Origin: Bacillota bacterium
GTDB taxonomy: Bacteria > Bacillota > Dethiobacteria > DTU022 > UBA8154
Direction: 5' to 3'
NCBI GenBank assembly: GCA_012839215.1
Contig: DUNV01000015.1
Coordinates: forward strand, 1 to 47,083
DNA: 47,083 bases
Position numbers and translations under genes: made by a program. The notes under the pieces are model-generated. The model made no database searches. It saw only the letters and a program-made list of their open reading frames with translations, and was not told the origin of the DNA. How positions within the stretch are numbered: position 1 is the stretch's first letter; each line of letters opens with the position of its first letter. Positions 9,626 through 19,352 of this stretch are shown here, piece after piece.

Positions 9626-11665
9626 TCATGAATCCTGTTCCCAAAAAATAGCTATCTTGTCCCCGCTATGCAGTTTTCCCGTCAGGGTGGCAGGTTTCCC
9701 ATTGTGGATCATGATCAGTCTACCTCGTGGTTTGCTGCGATCAAAGTCGATATAATCAAAAATGTTTATAAAGGAGGGGGCCGGTTCTGCCGGAATTTGA
9801 ATCGGTTCGTCGTTGACATTGATGGTCAGCGTAGTGGTTTTTCCCTGGACCATGGTTTCTGGGGCCTTGTCTTCTTTTGTTTCTTCCTCGGGGAATCTGG
9901 CCGATATTTTATCATCTGGTTTGAGTATCTGTTCCAAATCGGCTTCAATGCCATTTATTTCCCAGCCGACAGGGCTGGCTTGCAATTTCATCGTCTTTAG
10001 AAATGTGCCCAGATTTCCAAATTGCCACTTCAGCCTATCCCCATTTTGGAGAAGTGTCCCCTCGTCTTCAATCCTTTTTCCATTGAGATAGATGGCCAAG
10101 GGCAGGGAGCAGGGCTGCCCGTTTAAATAGACTTGCCTCCTGCCCTGCAGGGGGAGGACCTCGGAAACCTTCAGCTGGCGGGCCGGGCCGTCCCTGGCCT
10201 CTTCTACTGTGATATTATCGTTGTTCTTCACAACTGTTTCCAAAGAGGCAATCTCCCCATTGAGGCGAATAATTGCGCTTTCCCCGGCGTTGCCTGTAAA
10301 GAACCTTTCTTCCCCATTAACAGAGATTTTAATTCCCGGGCCACGTCTGCCGATCATTTTTTGCGAACTGAACCCGGCAGCAATGAGGACATTCCCCACC
10401 CTAAGATTTTCTGTATCCAGCAGCCGGACTACTTTTTCATTGACTGTCAGGTAGGAAAAGCCAAAATAACTTTTTTGCTGTGCGGCCACGGCGATACCAA
10501 AAGGCGTGATCGATTCCGGCCCTTTTAGTTTCCTGCCGGTATAGGTGATTTGCTGGATAATTTCCCTGCCGCGTATGACGACCATTTTGGTGGGGAGTTT
10601 TAGCCTTTCGGCAATCTTTTCCTTGAGAAAGGGTGTCTGGCTGCCCCCTCCAATTAAAAATACGGCCCGGGGGGGGCCATCATTGTACTCCTCTACCGTC
10701 GAGGCGATGGCATCGGCCAACTTTTCCACTGCTGGTTCGATAACGGCCAGAATTTCTTCCCCGGGAAGGTTATAGCTGTTTCCCAGGATATCCTGAAAGG
10801 AGATTTTGGCCTTTTTTTGTGCCAGTTTCAGCTTAACCGTTTCCGCTGCCTGGAAATCGAGCAAATACGTTTCGGCAAGGTGTTCGCTGATTTCATCCCC
10901 GGCCAGGGGTACCATGGCATAGCCACTCACTGCGCCCCGATACGTAAGGGCGATATCTGTCGTGCCGGCACCGACATCGACGAGGGCGAGGTTTAAGGCA
11001 CGATACTCATGGGGGATGGTTACATTCAGGGCGGCAATGGGTTCCAGGGTAAGATTATGAACAGCCAGCCCCAGTTTTTCCACAACGGTGAGCAGGCTGT
11101 CGATGACCACCTGGGGAAGGAATGTAGCCAGGACCTCGATACCGATTTTGTTGCCGCTTTGCCCGATGAGGTTGGTGATGGGGTACCCATCCAAAAGGTA
11201 GGCTACCGTTGTATAGCCGACACAATAGTAGCGGTCGGCACCGGCAGCAGCAGTTTCCTCATCAAAAAGGGTTTGCCTGGCCCTTTCCACGGCTTCCAAC
11301 TGCCAGGGGGCAATCTCTTCCCGGCGTATTTTTTGCTTTTGAGGAAATTCTTTGACCAGCTGGTAACGGCAGGTCTTTAAGGCTCTCCCGGCGGCGGCAA
11401 TGGCAACCCTTTCCAGGGGGATTCCCAGCCGTTTTTCCAATTTTTCTTTGACCTCCCGGGATGTTTTTACGACGCCCTCAATGTTCTGTATCTGCCCGTC
11501 AAACATATCCCTTTCCTGGTGGAAGGCAACCTCAGAGGTAAGGACGCGGAGCTTATCGTTTTCCGGGTAACAGACAATGCCGACGACGCTGCGGGTTCCT
11601 ATATCCATGGCGAAAATAAGCTTGTTGGGATCAGTGATGATTTGATGTCTTGACAAGTGAAGCAC
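9626..11665 (-). CDS. FtsA/PilM-like actin-fold ATPase with long C-terminal extension
   Basis: FAMDIGTRSVVGIV phosphate-1 motif, LVDVGAGTTDIALT phosphate-2, FLIGGGSQTPFLKEKIAERL adenosine motif; C-terminal NG...GD repeats. Confidence 0.85.
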   Translation of the reverse strand: MLHLSRHQIITDPNKLIFAMDIGTRSVVGIVCYPENDKLRVLTSEVAFHQERDMFDGQIQNIEGVVKTSREVKEKLEKRLGIPLERVAIAAAGRALKTCRYQLVKEFPQKQKIRREEIAPWQLEAVERARQTLFDEETAAAGADRYYCVGYTTVAYLLDGYPITNLIGQSGNKIGIEVLATFLPQVVIDSLLTVVEKLGLAVHNLTLEPIAALNVTIPHEYRALNLALVDVGAGTTDIALTYRGAVSGYAMVPLAGDEISEHLAETYLLDFQAAETVKLKLAQKKAKISFQDILGNSYNLPGEEILAVIEPAVEKLADAIASTVEEYNDGPPRAVFLIGGGSQTPFLKEKIAERLKLPTKMVVIRGREIIQQITYTGRKLKGPESITPFGIAVAAQQKSYFGFSYLTVNEKVVRLLDTENLRVGNVLIAAGFSSQKMIGRRGPGIKISVNGEERFFTGNAGESAIIRLNGEIASLETVVKNNDNITVEEARDGPARQLKVSEVLPLQGRRQVYLNGQPCSLPLAIYLNGKRIEDEGTLLQNGDRLKWQFGNLGTFLKTMKLQASPVGWEINGIEADLEQILKPDDKISARFPEEETKEDKAPETMVQGKTTTLTINVNDEPIQIPAEPAPSFINIFDYIDFDRSKPRGRLIMIHNGKPATLTGKLHSGDKIAIFWEQDS

Positions 11666-11812
11666 CTCACATTGCTGATTCTGATCATAGTATTTTCCTC
11701 TTTTGGGTCATTTTCCTGCTTTACGCGCAGATATTGCTAAATTTGCCCACCTATTTATTTTATGGTATAATTACTCATTGTTGTAGAAGGACATAAGGAG
11801 GCAGGTTTTTGC

Positions 11813-13795
11813 ATGGAACGAGGGGAAAAGACATTTTTCATCACAACTCCCATTTATTATCCCAGTGATAAGTTGCATGTTGGGCATTCCTATACAACAG
11901 TTGCCGCCGATGCCCTGGCCCGCTTTAAGCGGTTGATCGGTTTTGATGTCTGGTTTTTAACGGGGACGGATGAGCATGGTCAGAAAATACAGCGCAGTGC
12001 AGAAGCGGCGGGGAAAGATCCCCAAGCTTTTGTGGACGGGATCGTCGCCTGGATAAAGGAGCTTTGGTCCATGCTCGATATTTCCTACGATGATTTTATC
12101 AGGACTACTGAACCACGCCATAAGGAAGCCGTTCAGCATATTTTTAACAAACTGTATCAGCAGGGTGATATTTATAAGGGGCGCTATGAAGGCTGGTACT
12201 GTACACCCTGCGAGGCCTTTTGGACAGCACGGCAGGCAGAGGATGGTAATTGTCCGGATTGTGGCCGGCCTGTGGAGCTGGTTGCCGAGGAAGGCTATTT
12301 TTTTCGCATGTCCAAATACGCTGATAAACTTTTACAATATATCGAGGCAAATCCGGATTTTATTCAACCCACATCCCGCAAAAATGAAATGATTAACAAT
12401 TTCCTTCGTCCGGGCCTGGAAGATCTTTATGTTTCCAGGTCCACCTTTGATTGGGGTATCCCCATTCCTTTTGCCCCCAAGAACGTCATCTACGTCTGGC
12501 TGGATGCCCTCAGCAACTATATTACCGCGCTCGGTTATTCATCCGATGATGAGACGTTGTTTCACAGGTATTGGCCGGCCGATGTGCATCTCATGGCTAA
12601 GGAAATTATCCGCTTTCATACCATTTACTGGCCCATTTTTCTCATGGCTTTGGGGATCCCTTTGCCTAGGCAGGTATTTGGGCATGGCTGGCTGATCATG
12701 AAGGAAGGGAAAATGTCCAAGTCCCGGGGGAATGTTGTCGATCCCACCTTGTTGATTCAGCGCTACGGTTCAGACAGTCTGCGCTATTTCCTACTGAGGG
12801 AAATCCCCTTTGGGACGGATGGTGTTTTCAGTAACGAATCTATGTTGCTGCGGATCAACAGCGATCTGGCCAACGATCTTGGCAACCTTCTCAGCCGTAC
12901 GATTACTATGGTGGAACGCTATTTTGGAGGCGTTATCCCTACCCCGGAGCCGGAGGAAACGACGGTGGATGGCCAGCTCAAAAATACGGCCCTTTCCACA
13001 CCCGCACGCCTGGAAGGGTTGATGAATAAGCTGCAGTTGAGCAGCGCGCTGGAGGCCCTCTGGGCCCTGGTGCGGCGTTCAAATAAATATATCGATGAGA
13101 ATACCCCCTGGTCGCTGGCCAAGAGTGAGGATAAAAAGGGTCGCCTGGGCACTGTTCTCTATAATCTTTGTGAGTCCCTCCGTTTTATCGGCGTTCTCCT
13201 GCTCCCCTTTATGCCCCGTACGCCCGGCCGGATCTGGTCACAGCTGGGCATGAATGATCTTCCCGCCTTGCAGGATTGGCAAAGCCTGTCCCGCTGGGGG
13301 CTTTTGCCGCCGGGTATCAAGGCTGAGCGCCAGGCGGATCTTTTCCCCCGTCTGGATGTGGAAGGGGAACTGAAGGCACTTCTGGGGGAAACGCGGCCCC
13401 CCGAAGGGAAGAGGGATGCCAAGGAAAAAATCCCCGAAATAATTTCTACCAAGGAAGGAGTGGAAAAAATGATCTCAATTGATGATTTTGGCAAAGTTGA
13501 CATTCGCGTTGGTGAGATTGTTTCTGCTGAACCTGTGCCGAAAACCAACAAGCTGTTGGTGATGAAGGTAGATGTGGGGGAAGAAGAACCCCGGCAGATC
13601 GTTGCCGGTATTGCGGAATATTATTCTGCTGAGGAGCTGCAGGGTAAGAAAGCACTCTTTGTGGTAAATTTAAAACCTGTCAAACTGAGGGGCCTGCTCT
13701 CCGAGGGGATGATCCTGGCCGCCACAGCTGAGGAGGGCAAGTTGGCCCTGACGACGATAGACAGCCAGCTTCCTGCCGGGAGCAAGATTTCATGA
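11813..13795 (+). CDS. metG: Methionyl-tRNA synthetase with C-terminal tRNA-binding domain
   Basis: TTPIYYPSDKLHVGHSYTT, zinc cysteines CTPC...CPDC, KMSKSRGN, C-terminal IDDFGKVDIRVGEIVSAEPVPKTNKLLVMKVDVG. Confidence 0.98.
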   Translation: MERGEKTFFITTPIYYPSDKLHVGHSYTTVAADALARFKRLIGFDVWFLTGTDEHGQKIQRSAEAAGKDPQAFVDGIVAWIKELWSMLDISYDDFIRTTEPRHKEAVQHIFNKLYQQGDIYKGRYEGWYCTPCEAFWTARQAEDGNCPDCGRPVELVAEEGYFFRMSKYADKLLQYIEANPDFIQPTSRKNEMINNFLRPGLEDLYVSRSTFDWGIPIPFAPKNVIYVWLDALSNYITALGYSSDDETLFHRYWPADVHLMAKEIIRFHTIYWPIFLMALGIPLPRQVFGHGWLIMKEGKMSKSRGNVVDPTLLIQRYGSDSLRYFLLREIPFGTDGVFSNESMLLRINSDLANDLGNLLSRTITMVERYFGGVIPTPEPEETTVDGQLKNTALSTPARLEGLMNKLQLSSALEALWALVRRSNKYIDENTPWSLAKSEDKKGRLGTVLYNLCESLRFIGVLLLPFMPRTPGRIWSQLGMNDLPALQDWQSLSRWGLLPPGIKAERQADLFPRLDVEGELKALLGETRPPEGKRDAKEKIPEIISTKEGVEKMISIDDFGKVDIRVGEIVSAEPVPKTNKLLVMKVDVGEEEPRQIVAGIAEYYSAEELQGKKALFVVNLKPVKLRGLLSEGMILAATAEEGKLALTTIDSQLPAGSKIS

Positions 13796-14577
13796 ACGGG
13801 GGTAAGGCCGCTGCCCTTGCCGATAGCCATGCCCACCTTGATTTTAAGGATTTTGATGAGGATAGGGAAAATGTTCTGGAGAGGGCGGAGAAGGCCGGCG
13901 TTCAATTAATCATTAATGTAGGTTTCGATATGGCTTCCTCCCTAAGGGCTGTCGAACTGGCGGGCAAATATTCACCAATTTATGCTGCTGTGGGAATCCA
14001 CCCCCACGAGGCGGCACGGGTGCCGGAGGGGTATTTACAAAAATTGGAGGATATGGCCAAACACCCCAAGGTAGTGGCCATTGGGGAAATAGGGCTGGAT
14101 TTTTTCCGGAACCGGTCTCCCCGGCCGGAGCAGAGGGAAGTTTTTCAGGCACAGCTCGCTCTGGCCAGGAGAATAAACCTACCGGTGATCATTCATGACC
14201 GGGAAGCCCATGATGAAATAGTGGAGACTTTTGAAAAAGAGGGATTACCAGAGGCCAGGGGTGTCATACACTGTTTTTCCGGTGATGTGGCCCTGGCAAA
14301 AACGCTACTTGACATGGGGTTTTATATCTCTATTGCCGGACCTGTTACATATAAAAAGAATATCGTTTTGGGCCAAGTGGCATCCATGGTGCCCCCGGGG
14401 AGGTTGCTCGTGGAAACCGATGCCCCATTTCTGCCACCCCATCCCTTGCGTGGTAAACGTAATGAGCCGGCCTATGTCAAGTATACTGCCGAGAAAGTAG
14501 CTGCCTTGCGGGGAAGGACACTGGGTTATCTGGGTCAACAATGCCTGGAGAATACCCGTAACCTTTTTCGCATATGA
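13792..14577 (+). CDS. tatD: TatD family hydrolase
   Basis: ATGA overlap with metG; ADSHAHLDF, GIHPHEA, IGEIGLDFF, HCFSGD, ETDAPFLPPHPLRGKRNEP. Confidence 0.95.
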   Translation: MNGGKAAALADSHAHLDFKDFDEDRENVLERAEKAGVQLIINVGFDMASSLRAVELAGKYSPIYAAVGIHPHEAARVPEGYLQKLEDMAKHPKVVAIGEIGLDFFRNRSPRPEQREVFQAQLALARRINLPVIIHDREAHDEIVETFEKEGLPEARGVIHCFSGDVALAKTLLDMGFYISIAGPVTYKKNIVLGQVASMVPPGRLLVETDAPFLPPHPLRGKRNEPAYVKYTAEKVAALRGRTLGYLGQQCLENTRNLFRI

Positions 14578-14622
14578 TCATGTAATGCCGAGCGGGATTA
14601 TTAACTCCCGTGGATTGGTAGC

Positions 14623-15681
14623 TTGGAAAAGTGTGGTGTTTTATTGATGGTTACGGGAAAAGTCGGCACGGAGATAAGACCCTGCTTTTATCTTCCGGCC
14701 TGTATTTTGCTTTTGGGTGGTGCACTCCTTGGTTTCCGCCTGCTTTCTACAGTGGAAGTGGTGATCGACGATGCAGGAAGCCAGTATGAGGTAGAATCTA
14801 GGGCAACAAGTGTGGGGGATTTGCTGGAGGAACAAGAAATCGAGGTAAGATTTCATGATAAAATTTACCCCGGGGTTTATGCGCCGCTAAAAAATGGTAT
14901 GAAAATTACTATTGAGAGAACATTCCCCATAGTATTAAGCGTGAGGGGAGCGGCTGCTACATATTATACGTCGGCCCCTACGGTTAAAAAATTTTTAGAG
15001 GAAATGAACATTCCGGATGGTGGTTTTTTTGTGGTACCGCCGCCGGAAAATTTATTGCTGCCGGGGGCGGAGATTACCCTTATTCCCCGCAGGGTGGTTT
15101 CCGAGTTCGAACAGAAAAAGATTCCCTATAACACCTTCAAGGAAGAGGATAGGGAACTTCCCAAGGGGAAGTACACGGTCGTGCAGCAGGGCCATGAGGG
15201 AATCCTTGAGTTGGAATATAAGGTGGTTTATGCCGGGGATAAGGAGTTTTCCCGGGAACTTATTCAGGAAAAAATATTGAAGGATCCCCAGGATGCGAAA
15301 GTCAGAATTGGGACGGCGCCCCGGGTTGCCCCCAAAAGCCCGGCCGCAGTTGCCTCCCGGGGTGAAAGGATTTATGATTATAGCAGGGAGGGTCTGGCCT
15401 CCTGGTATGGAACAAAGTTTCATGGTCGACGGACCAGCAGCGGGGAGATTTTTGATCAGAATGGCCTGACGGGGGCCCATCGCCAGTTGCCCTTTGGAAC
15501 ACAGGTTAAAGTGACATTTTTACGGACAGGAAAAAGTGTCTATGTCACTATTAATGATCGGGGGCCCCAAAGCAGCGAAAGGATAATCGATCTCTCCATG
15601 GCGGCGGCTGATAGAATCGGCTTGAAACCTTATGGGGTAGGGCGAGTAAGGATTGAAGCGATCGAACCGGGTAAAAAATGA
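14623..15681 (+). CDS. DUF348/G5 domain protein with C-terminal RlpA-like double-psi beta-barrel
   Basis: Membrane anchor; YKVVYAGDKEFSREL (G5 region); GLASWYGTKFHGRRTSSGEIFDQNGLTGAHRQLPFGTQVKVTFLRTGKSVYVTINDRGP. Confidence 0.9.
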   Translation: MEKCGVLLMVTGKVGTEIRPCFYLPACILLLGGALLGFRLLSTVEVVIDDAGSQYEVESRATSVGDLLEEQEIEVRFHDKIYPGVYAPLKNGMKITIERTFPIVLSVRGAAATYYTSAPTVKKFLEEMNIPDGGFFVVPPPENLLLPGAEITLIPRRVVSEFEQKKIPYNTFKEEDRELPKGKYTVVQQGHEGILELEYKVVYAGDKEFSRELIQEKILKDPQDAKVRIGTAPRVAPKSPAAVASRGERIYDYSREGLASWYGTKFHGRRTSSGEIFDQNGLTGAHRQLPFGTQVKVTFLRTGKSVYVTINDRGPQSSERIIDLSMAAADRIGLKPYGVGRVRIEAIEPGKK

Positions 15682-15752
15682 TTAGAAAAGAGACCGCACT
15701 GCTAAAAAAACGTGCTTTATCCTAACGTTATTGTATCTTTAATATGAACGGA

Positions 15753-15789
15753 CCGGGGAGCATCTGCCCTGAAGAAAGGGTAGCTGCTC
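15753..15789 (+). terminator. Stable hairpin between the two G5 genes
   Basis: GGGAGCA-TC-TGCCCT...AGGGTA-GC-TGCTCCC with nested pairing. Confidence 0.4.
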
Positions 15790-15900
15790 CCTTCTGATTA
15801 TCTTTGGCATGAAGTTTATGCAGTTGGGCCATATTTTAAGTTAAACGTATAATTACTTATTTTGTTGACTAGAATACAGCTCTGAAACGTAGTCATTTTT

Positions 15901-17007
15901 TTGGGGGAGATATTGATGGAAGAAAATGAAATAGAACCTCTTCTGCACGGTTCAGGTGCTAAAAAAAGGAAAAGAAGAAGGAATTTCGAAATAGGAGTTT
16001 TTTTATTACTGGCGCTGGCCCTGTTTGCGTTTTTCTATTGCCACCAACATAAAGAAATACTAGTAATTGATGGGACGGAAAAGAAGCAATATTCTACATT
16101 TAGCGGGACCGTGGAGGAGTTTCTGCTGGAAAAAGGCCTGGGCTTGCAGGAATATGATAAAGTAGTGCCCGCCAGAAGCGAGCAGCTTGCGGATGGGGAT
16201 ATCATTGTCATAAAACGTGCCACCCCGGTTTTTTTAACTGTAGCCGGCCGTGGCAGAAAAGTTTGGACCCATGCCCAGGAGGCGGCAGGCCTCCTAAGGG
16301 AACAAAATGTTGAGTTAAAGGAAGATGATCAAATATTTCCGGCGCTGAACCATCCTTTAAAAGCCGGGGATACAGTTGCTGTTGTCAGAATAGTAAAGGA
16401 ATATAAGGTTTCCCGGGTAAAACTTCCCTATAGAACAATTCGTATTCCCAACCCTGATTTGGAAAGTGGTGCGGTCCATGTCCGGCAAGAGGGCCGGGAG
16501 GGCCTGCGTGAAGAAATCTGGGAACTGACGAAAGAGGATGGTAGGGAAATATCCAGGGTTTTAGTTTCCAGCACAGTGGATGAACCCCAGGACCTTATCC
16601 TGGAGCAGGGGGAGAAAAACGTTCTTTCCCGGGCTGGCCGCAACATACACTATGAAAGGGTTATCATCGCCGAGGCCACGGCCTATTGCCCCGGTACCCC
16701 GGGATCGGGTTGTCCTATTGATGAAAGGGGTGCTGCAGTGTGCACCGGGTTTTATAACGATGGCTATACTTTTACCGGCGTTAGGGCCAGGGCCGGCGAT
16801 GGGACAAGGGAAACGCCCCATATTATTGCCGTGGATCCCCAGGTTATCCCCCTTAAATCATTGGTTTATCTGGAAGGCTATGGTTATGCCCGGGCCGAGG
16901 ATACGGGAGGTGCTATCAAAGGTGCCAAAATAGATTTACTGTTCGATAAACACAGGGAGGCATTAGCCTTTGGCAGGAAGAAATTAAGGGTTTATATCTT
17001 AAAGTAA
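15901..17007 (+). CDS. DUF348/G5 domain protein with C-terminal 3D domain (YabE-like)
   Basis: Membrane anchor, two DUF348-like units, G5, and [53 protein letters not shown] (3D domain). Confidence 0.92.
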   Translation: MGEILMEENEIEPLLHGSGAKKRKRRRNFEIGVFLLLALALFAFFYCHQHKEILVIDGTEKKQYSTFSGTVEEFLLEKGLGLQEYDKVVPARSEQLADGDIIVIKRATPVFLTVAGRGRKVWTHAQEAAGLLREQNVELKEDDQIFPALNHPLKAGDTVAVVRIVKEYKVSRVKLPYRTIRIPNPDLESGAVHVRQEGREGLREEIWELTKEDGREISRVLVSSTVDEPQDLILEQGEKNVLSRAGRNIHYERVIIAEATAYCPGTPGSGCPIDERGAAVCTGFYNDGYTFTGVRARAGDGTRETPHIIAVDPQVIPLKSLVYLEGYGYARAEDTGGAIKGAKIDLLFDKHREALAFGRKKLRVYILK

Positions 17008-17128
17008 TCGTGTATCCACTCTCTATTTCTCCATCCTAAAAAATTTGACAAAGAAAAAATGGTATGTTAAGTTTATTATGTGTGTGTCCCAACCCCACAG
17101 ATTTTTATTTAGGAGGTATCTTGTCAAT

Positions 17129-17326
17129 ATGTTGGGAAAGGTTAAATGGTTTAGCAAGGAGAAGGGCTATGGATTTATTGAGCGGGAGGACGGCGAGGAT
17201 GTTTTCGTCCATTACTCTGCTATCCAGCAGGAAGGATTCAAAACGCTTGCTGAAGGGGAAGAAGTCGAGTTTGAGATTGTGGAAGGAAGCAGGGGCCCGC
17301 AGGCGGCTAATGTAACCAAGATTTAA
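17129..17326 (+). CDS. csp: Cold-shock protein (CspA family)
   Basis: [36 protein letters not shown]; internal ATG preceded by AGGAGG (ORF track start at 17045 is too early). Confidence 0.95.
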   Translation: MLGKVKWFSKEKGYGFIEREDGEDVFVHYSAIQQEGFKTLAEGEEVEFEIVEGSRGPQAANVTKI

Positions 17327-17394
17327 TCTGTGAGGGCAGGGACGCCTAAAAGTACTGTCTCTGTATATCATCAAGAATTATCTATGGCGATACA

Positions 17395-17425
17395 AAGGAG
17401 AGGCTTTTGTCCTCTCTTTTTTTTA
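17395..17425 (+). terminator. Rho-independent terminator after csp
   Basis: GAGAGG-CTTTTGT-CCTCTC followed by TTTTTTT. Confidence 0.7.
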
Positions 17426-17551
17426 TATGCCCGGGCGAGGTTGCCACAGTACTATTGCACTGGCAATTTTTTCTGGAGGTGAAGGATTTTTTGCCCGGAT
17501 AGGGAATGATAAATTTAGATGGGGTTGTGGTAGAAAGGAGTTGTCCATTCA

Positions 17552-18088
17552 ATGAAAATCAATATTCGGGGACGCAATATGAATGTTACGCCTGCGCTGC
17601 AGGAATATGTGGAAAAAAGGCTAAATAGGCTTGATAAGTTTTTTAATACCCCGCTGGAGGCCCAAGTTACCTTGAATGTAATTAGGGAGGATCATATTGT
17701 CGAGGTGACGATCTCTATCGATGGACTGCTTCTCAGGGGCGAGGAGGCCACCGGGGATATGTATGCTTCTATCGATTTGGTTAGCGATAAACTGGAACGC
17801 CAGATACACAAATATAAAACACGAATCAATCGCAAGCTAAGGCAAAAAGGAATCAAGGGACTCAATGAAAAACATTTCTCCACCCATGTGGAGGCTGAGG
17901 AAACAGAACCAGTCGTGGTTAAAAATAAACGCTTTGTCATGAAACCCATGCCCATTGAGGAGGCCATTTTGCAAATGAACCTTTTGGGCCATGATTTTTT
18001 TGTTTTTAATAATGCGGAAACAGAGGATATGAATGTTTTATACAAGCGCAAGGATGGAAACTATGGCCTCATCGAGCCAGCTAATTAA
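17552..18088 (+). CDS. hpf: Ribosome hibernation promoting factor (long form)
   Basis: MKINIRGRNMNVTPALQEYVEKRLNRLDKFF...; C-terminal MPIEEAILQMNLLGHDFFVFNNAETEDMNVLYKRKDGNYGLIEP. Confidence 0.97.
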   Translation: MKINIRGRNMNVTPALQEYVEKRLNRLDKFFNTPLEAQVTLNVIREDHIVEVTISIDGLLLRGEEATGDMYASIDLVSDKLERQIHKYKTRINRKLRQKGIKGLNEKHFSTHVEAEETEPVVVKNKRFVMKPMPIEEAILQMNLLGHDFFVFNNAETEDMNVLYKRKDGNYGLIEPAN

Positions 18089-18127
18089 GAAAGTAAATTT
18101 GGGCCCGGGCCCGGTAGCAAGAGACTA

Positions 18128-19255
18128 ATGGGGCAGAAAGTGAGCATTGTTATCATGGAGGGGGGGAACCCTACCGGTGATATGCAGAAAATGCTGGTTT
18201 CTGCCCGGCGGGCTGCAATATTTGATAATATTGCGAAGTTAAAAGAAGTGGAGTCTATCGGGACAATCAATCTTTTAACGAATTATCCCCTACTTGCAGA
18301 AAAAGCTGCTGCCTATGGGGTAAAAGTGCATAAAAGCAGCACCCCGCAGGATGGATTTCATTTTGGACGGGCACTGCGGGGGCTGATCAACCATGAGGGG
18401 TTAAGGCATGTGATTTACATGGGCGGCGCCGGAGTTCCCCTAATTAAGGCGGAGGAGCTGCGGGATGCCTGCGAATTTCTTCTTATTCATCGCCCCGTTA
18501 TTTATTCCAATAATACCATGTCAGCTGATATTGTTGCTTTCTCCCCCGGGGAACTTATCAATAGTATTGTACCTCCGGAAATGGATAATATTCTGGCCGT
18601 GGCGCTAAGTGGCGGAACCGGTGTGGAGCATAGGCTTTTTCCCATGAGTACCGGTTTTCTTTTTGATCTGGATACACCGGCGGATTTGCTTATCCTTGCG
18701 GGAAGCGCCTTGGCCGGGGCTCACCTGCGGGCTTTTTTAAAGGGGCTTGATCTGGATCTTGCCCCCTTGCAGAGGGTGAAAAAAGTCCTGCGGGGTGAGT
18801 ACAAGGATGTTGCCCTTCTAGGTAGGGTAGGTGCTCCCGCCATAGCGAAAATTAACCGGAGTCTGAAGGTTCGCCTGAGAGTTTTTTCGGAGGAAAGGGG
18901 CATGCGGGCACTGGGAAGACAAGAAAGGGGCGAAGTTGTTTCGTTGCTGGCCTTTTTCTTACAGGAAACCGGCCCGCAACGTTTTTTCCGCTATCTGGAG
19001 AGGATCTGCAGTGCTGCCCTGCTGGATACCCGTGTCCTGATGGCACACCTGGGACCCGGCTTGACGGCGGAAGATCGCTACCTTTCCGATCTGGGCCGCT
19101 GGCGGGAAATGGGCGATCCCTTTTTCAGGGAGTTCACCCGCTGCGCGGTGGAATCCACAATTCCCATTCTTTTGGGTGGCCACAATCTGGTCCTCGGTGG
19201 CCTGTGGGTGTTGGCGGAGGAGATTGCCTCCGAGGCCGGCCGGGGGGGAGAATGA
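18128..19255 (+). CDS. Putative GT-A fold nucleotidyltransferase-like protein (MobA/CofC-like N-terminus) with extra C-terminal domain
   Basis: EGG...DMQKM..RRAAIFDNIAKLKEVESIGTINLLTNYP, IYMGGAGVPLI, FDLDTPADLLIL; family assignment tentative. Confidence 0.5.
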   Translation: MGQKVSIVIMEGGNPTGDMQKMLVSARRAAIFDNIAKLKEVESIGTINLLTNYPLLAEKAAAYGVKVHKSSTPQDGFHFGRALRGLINHEGLRHVIYMGGAGVPLIKAEELRDACEFLLIHRPVIYSNNTMSADIVAFSPGELINSIVPPEMDNILAVALSGGTGVEHRLFPMSTGFLFDLDTPADLLILAGSALAGAHLRAFLKGLDLDLAPLQRVKKVLRGEYKDVALLGRVGAPAIAKINRSLKVRLRVFSEERGMRALGRQERGEVVSLLAFFLQETGPQRFFRYLERICSAALLDTRVLMAHLGPGLTAEDRYLSDLGRWREMGDPFFREFTRCAVESTIPILLGGHNLVLGGLWVLAEEIASEAGRGGE

Positions 19256-19352
19256 CTTTTTGTGCCGGGGAAACTGGTTTTTCCTGTCGCAGGGTTGCAG
19301 GTATGGAATGGGAAAATATACTACCTATTTTTACCAAAGGGGGTAGTCTTTG

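Noticed and set aside
11957-12350. Antisense ORFs inside metG
   Set aside because: No RBS or recognisable protein; metG is unambiguous.
15682-15900. Possible c-di-AMP (ydaO-type) riboswitch upstream of the G5-3D gene
   Set aside because: Such riboswitches occur upstream of cell-wall genes, but I could not match the conserved core; only a simple hairpin is evident.
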